From CAVYYW01 sp963772845 (GTDB taxonomy: Bacteria > Bacillota > Bacilli > Bacillales > Sporolactobacillaceae), in assembly GCA_963772845.1 (NCBI GenBank), contig CAVYYW010000014.1, positions 1,364,001 through 1,428,000 on the forward strand: 64,000 bases of DNA, given 5' to 3'. The translations under genes were made by a program, and so were the position numbers. Below the pieces are notes generated by a model. It was given only the letters and a program-made list of their open reading frames with translations, was not told where the DNA came from and searched no databases. Below are positions 61,754 to 64,000 of this stretch, piece by piece (position 1 is the stretch's first letter; each line of letters opens with the position of its first letter).

Positions 61754-61792
61754 AAAGAAACCTTCGCATGTTCAGTGAAGGTTTCTTTATAT
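61754..61792 (+). terminator. Terminator hairpin with no assigned gene
   Basis: AAAGAAACCTTC/GAAGGTTTCTTT stem followed by ATATTAATT; also T-rich on the minus side. Confidence 0.65.
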
Positions 61793-61901
61793 TAATTGTA
61801 GCAAACAAATTGACAGAATTCAAACTGGCATCCCCCCATTTTTTAGTGAGAAATTTAATCAACTATACTATAATGAAGGAAAACGTGTGGAGTGTTTTGC
61901 T

Positions 61902-62066
61902 GTGAGAATGATTGTAACGATCTTTACAATCCTATTGGTTATTGCTGTGTTTTTTCAATATTTTTTTCACAATATCAATGAGTTAGTTTTGCAGGTCTTG
62001 CTATGGATTACTGTAGTGCTCTATTTAATATATTTATTCAGCAAATTTAGTAAAAATAAAAAATAA
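61902..62066 (+). CDS. Small membrane protein, 54 residues
   Basis: GTG 61902 with TGGAGTG about 8 bases upstream. Two hydrophobic helices (IVTIFTILLVIAVFFQYFF and LVLQVLLWITVVLYLIYLF) and a Lys-rich end (SKFSKNKK). Convergent with oppF. No family recognised. Confidence 0.6.
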   Translation: MRMIVTIFTILLVIAVFFQYFFHNINELVLQVLLWITVVLYLIYLFSKFSKNKK

Positions 62067-62069
62067 ACT

Positions 62070-62104
62070 AAAAAGCTTTCGGGAAGATTCCCGAAAGCTT
62101 TTTA
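62070..62104. terminator. Bidirectional terminator
   Basis: AAAAAGCTTTCGGG/CCCGAAAGCTTTTT hairpin with T-runs on both strands, between the small membrane gene and oppF. Confidence 0.92.
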
Positions 62105-62107
62105 TAT

Positions 62108-63103
62108 TTAGCCTTGCTTATATTCATCGTCATGAAGGTGGCACGCAACAAAATGGCCTGGTTTAGCTTCCTGCCATTTTGGCACAACTTGGGCACACAC
62201 ATCCATCGCCATAGGGCACCTCGTTCTAAAACGGCAGCCGCTTGGCGGATCAATCGGACTTGGAACATCTCCTTCAAGAATGACACGTTCCCGGCTTCGT
62301 TCGATATTTGGATCCGGTACAGGAATCGCTGAGAGAAGAGCCTGAGTGTAAGGATGAAGCGGCTCGTTATACAGCTCATCACTCGTTGCAAGCTCAGCCA
62401 TGTTCCCTAAATACATAACACCCACTCTGTCACTGATATGCTTAACCATTGACAGGTCATGCGCAATAAACAGATACGTTAAATTTAATTCTTTTTGAAG
62501 ACCTTGAAGCAAATTCACGACCTGAGCCTGAATGGAAACATCAAGCGCTGAAATAGGTTCGTCCGCAATAATAAACTCGGGATCAACGGCAAGTGCTCTG
62601 GCAATTCCAATCCTCTGTCGCTGACCGCCACTGAATTCATGCGGAAAACGGTTGGCATGGTCACGGTTAAGACCGACTGTTTCCAATAATTCAGTAACAC
62701 GCGCTTCGCGTTCCTTGGTTGTTCTTGCAAGACCATGAATGTCAATGCCTTCAGCAATGATATCTTTAACTGTCATTCTTGGATTAAGAGATGCATAAGG
62801 ATCTTGGAAGATCATTTGCATTTTTCTTGTTAATTCCTTCTTCTGAGCAGGGTTTTTCTTAGAATGAACTTCTTTTCCTTCGAAAATAACCTTGCCGCCC
62901 GTCACATCGTAAAGATCAATTATGGTACGACCAGTCGTTGACTTCCCACAGCCTGACTCTCCTACAAGACCGAGGGTCTCACCTCTGTAAATCGTAAATG
63001 AAACGTCATCGACAGCCTTTAGTATTTCATGGCGTCCTACTTTAAAGTGTTTTTTTAGATTCTGTACTTCTAATAATTTCTCACTGGATTCTGTTGCTTT
63101 CAC
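62108..63103 (-). CDS. oppF: Oligopeptide ABC transporter ATPase OppF
   Basis: 331 residues: Walker A GESGCGKSTTG, signature FSGGQRQRIGIARAL, Walker B FIIADEPISALD, and the C-terminal Cys-rich Opp/Dpp signature (PPSGCRFRTRCPMAMDVC). Powers oligopeptide uptake with OppD. Overlaps oppD by 4 bases. Confidence 0.94.
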   Translation of the reverse strand: MKATESSEKLLEVQNLKKHFKVGRHEILKAVDDVSFTIYRGETLGLVGESGCGKSTTGRTIIDLYDVTGGKVIFEGKEVHSKKNPAQKKELTRKMQMIFQDPYASLNPRMTVKDIIAEGIDIHGLARTTKEREARVTELLETVGLNRDHANRFPHEFSGGQRQRIGIARALAVDPEFIIADEPISALDVSIQAQVVNLLQGLQKELNLTYLFIAHDLSMVKHISDRVGVMYLGNMAELATSDELYNEPLHPYTQALLSAIPVPDPNIERSRERVILEGDVPSPIDPPSGCRFRTRCPMAMDVCAQVVPKWQEAKPGHFVACHLHDDEYKQG

Positions 63104-64000
63104 GATTTACTCCCCCCAACACCAATTGTTTCAGGCGGATCTACTTGTGGTGCACGATCGTCTAAAAGCCAGCAAGCAGTCTGCTGTGTAGAAGAAAGCT
63201 CTGTATAAGCAGGCATTTGCTCTGTACATACCTTCATCGCATGCGGACACCGCGGTGCAAATGGGCAGCCTTTAGGCGGATCGGCCAAATCAGGCGGTGA
63301 ACCCGGAATGGCTAACAGTTGATCGCTTTTAGAATGAAGTTTCGGCATGGAGGATAACAATCCCCATGTGTACGGATGTTTCGGATTATAAAACAATTCG
63401 TCAACCGTACCTGTTTCAACCACCTTACCACCGTACATAACTGCCACACGGTGTGCCAGATTGGCGACAACGCCAAGGTCATGGGTGATTAGAATAATAG
63501 CTGTCTCCATTTGCTTTTGCAGATCACGCATTAAATCAAGAATCTGCGCTTGAATCGTCACATCCAAAGCTGTTGTCGGTTCATCTGCAATTAAGAGCAT
63601 CGGGTTACAGGCAAGCGCAATCGCGATCACAACCCGCTGTCTCATCCCACCTGAAAATTGGTGTGGATATTGCTTTACACGTTTATCAGGATTCGGAATC
63701 CCTACAAGGTCCAATAATTGAACCGTTCTTTCTTTTGCCTGGGACCGGCTTAGTTTCTGATGCTTTAACAAGCCTTCCATGATTTGCTTTCCAACAGTCA
63801 TCGTCGGGTTAAGCGACGTCATTGGATCCTGGAAAATCATCGAAATTTCTTTTCCTCTAATATTCTGCATTTTACGGTCAGAAAGCTTTGTTAATTCTTT
63901 TCCATTGAAATGAATTTCTCCGCTTTTAATGCGTCCTGGAGGATTCGGTACAAGACCCATAATTGCCTTTGACGTGACCGATTTCCCCGATCCTGATTCT
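63100..64000 (-). CDS. oppD: Oligopeptide ABC transporter ATPase OppD, start outside window
   Basis: The frame is open to the right edge; Walker A ESGSGKSVT is the first visible motif, so only about 40 residues are missing. Signature FSGGMRQRVVIAIAL, Walker B LLIADEPTTALD, and Cys cluster PPKGCPFAPRCPHAMKVC. Partner of OppF; the start lies beyond position 64000. Confidence 0.94.
   Translation of the reverse strand, partial: ESGSGKSVTSKAIMGLVPNPPGRIKSGEIHFNGKELTKLSDRKMQNIRGKEISMIFQDPMTSLNPTMTVGKQIMEGLLKHQKLSRSQAKERTVQLLDLVGIPNPDKRVKQYPHQFSGGMRQRVVIAIALACNPMLLIADEPTTALDVTIQAQILDLMRDLQKQMETAIILITHDLGVVANLAHRVAVMYGGKVVETGTVDELFYNPKHPYTWGLLSSMPKLHSKSDQLLAIPGSPPDLADPPKGCPFAPRCPHAMKVCTEQMPAYTELSSTQQTACWLLDDRAPQVDPPETIGVGGSKS

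Noticed and set aside
61652..61780. 42-codon ORF starting MWYGEKLNREIIKAALIERL
   Set aside because: It resembles Fbp-type small proteins only vaguely, has no ribosome site and runs into a terminator hairpin.

Overview
The window is one stretch of chromosome from an endospore-forming, low-GC Gram-positive bacterium of the Bacillaceae (Bacillus in the broad sense, not B. subtilis itself). This rests on gene order matching B. subtilis over the right half: yjcH-yjcG-yjcF, fabI, prpE, yjbO, nadF, sasB/yjbM, yjbK, cwlQ/yjbJ, yjbI, spxH/yjbH, yizD, pepF, coiA, mecA, yjbE, spxA, yjbC, oppF-oppD. It is supported by strong AGGAGG-type ribosome binding sites, TTG/GTG starts, YjcZ-type small sporulation proteins, Ku/LigD end joining and a CCA-encoding tRNA-Val.

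Left part (1-31 kb, accessory and surface functions): two large secreted PA14-repeat proteins on the minus strand, one cut by the window edge and one ending in an SH3-like plus glucosaminidase module, share a conserved upstream region that contains a Spo0A-box core. Next come an HlyD/EmrB/MarR drug-efflux operon (the EmrB gene is frameshifted), yhdT-panF pantothenate uptake, yneR, an SGNH hydrolase, the ycgR-ycgQ permease pair with a ten-histidine loop, a DUF2254 membrane protein, yjfB, a chemotaxis receptor, the ku-ligD operon with LigD split into ligase and polymerase ORFs, two PAS-STAS proteins, two paralogous zinc-ribbon proteins around an HxlR regulator, and an MFS permease. Three YjcZ-like genes lie here, each preceded at the same distance by AC-N17-CATA-N3-TA, the pattern expected for sigma-K. 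Two Tyr/Pro-rich small proteins lie beside them.

Middle (30-44 kb): pncA-pncB NAD salvage, a frameshifted copper-binding lipoprotein, tRNA-Val, a PgpA-like phosphatase, yjcHGF, a YetF-like protein, then a cluster where B. subtilis carries its cot genes: a coiled-coil protein and a cysteine-rich protein that may be spore-surface components. fabI and a RodA-type glycosyltransferase follow.

Right part (45-64 kb): housekeeping and stress control. It holds alarmone synthesis (sasB), NAD kinase, a pseudouridine synthase, a lytic transglycosylase, truncated haemoglobin, and the Spx circuit (spxA, its ClpXP adaptor spxH, and mecA), plus CoiA, PepF, a cardiolipin synthase with two frameshifts, and the oligopeptide ABC ATPases.

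Two whole-window patterns stand out. Several genes are broken by a single extra base in a short homopolymer (emrB, cls twice, the cupredoxin lipoprotein, a small Gly-rich protein), which looks more like sequencing error than decay. Several long gene-free gaps hold related dispersed repeats (core near AGCGAGCAGCCTAAAGCGG, ends near CACTGAAAAAGTC), and two other gaps hold a ~51-bp tandem repeat. No CRISPR array, insertion sequence with transposase, prophage or rRNA was seen.
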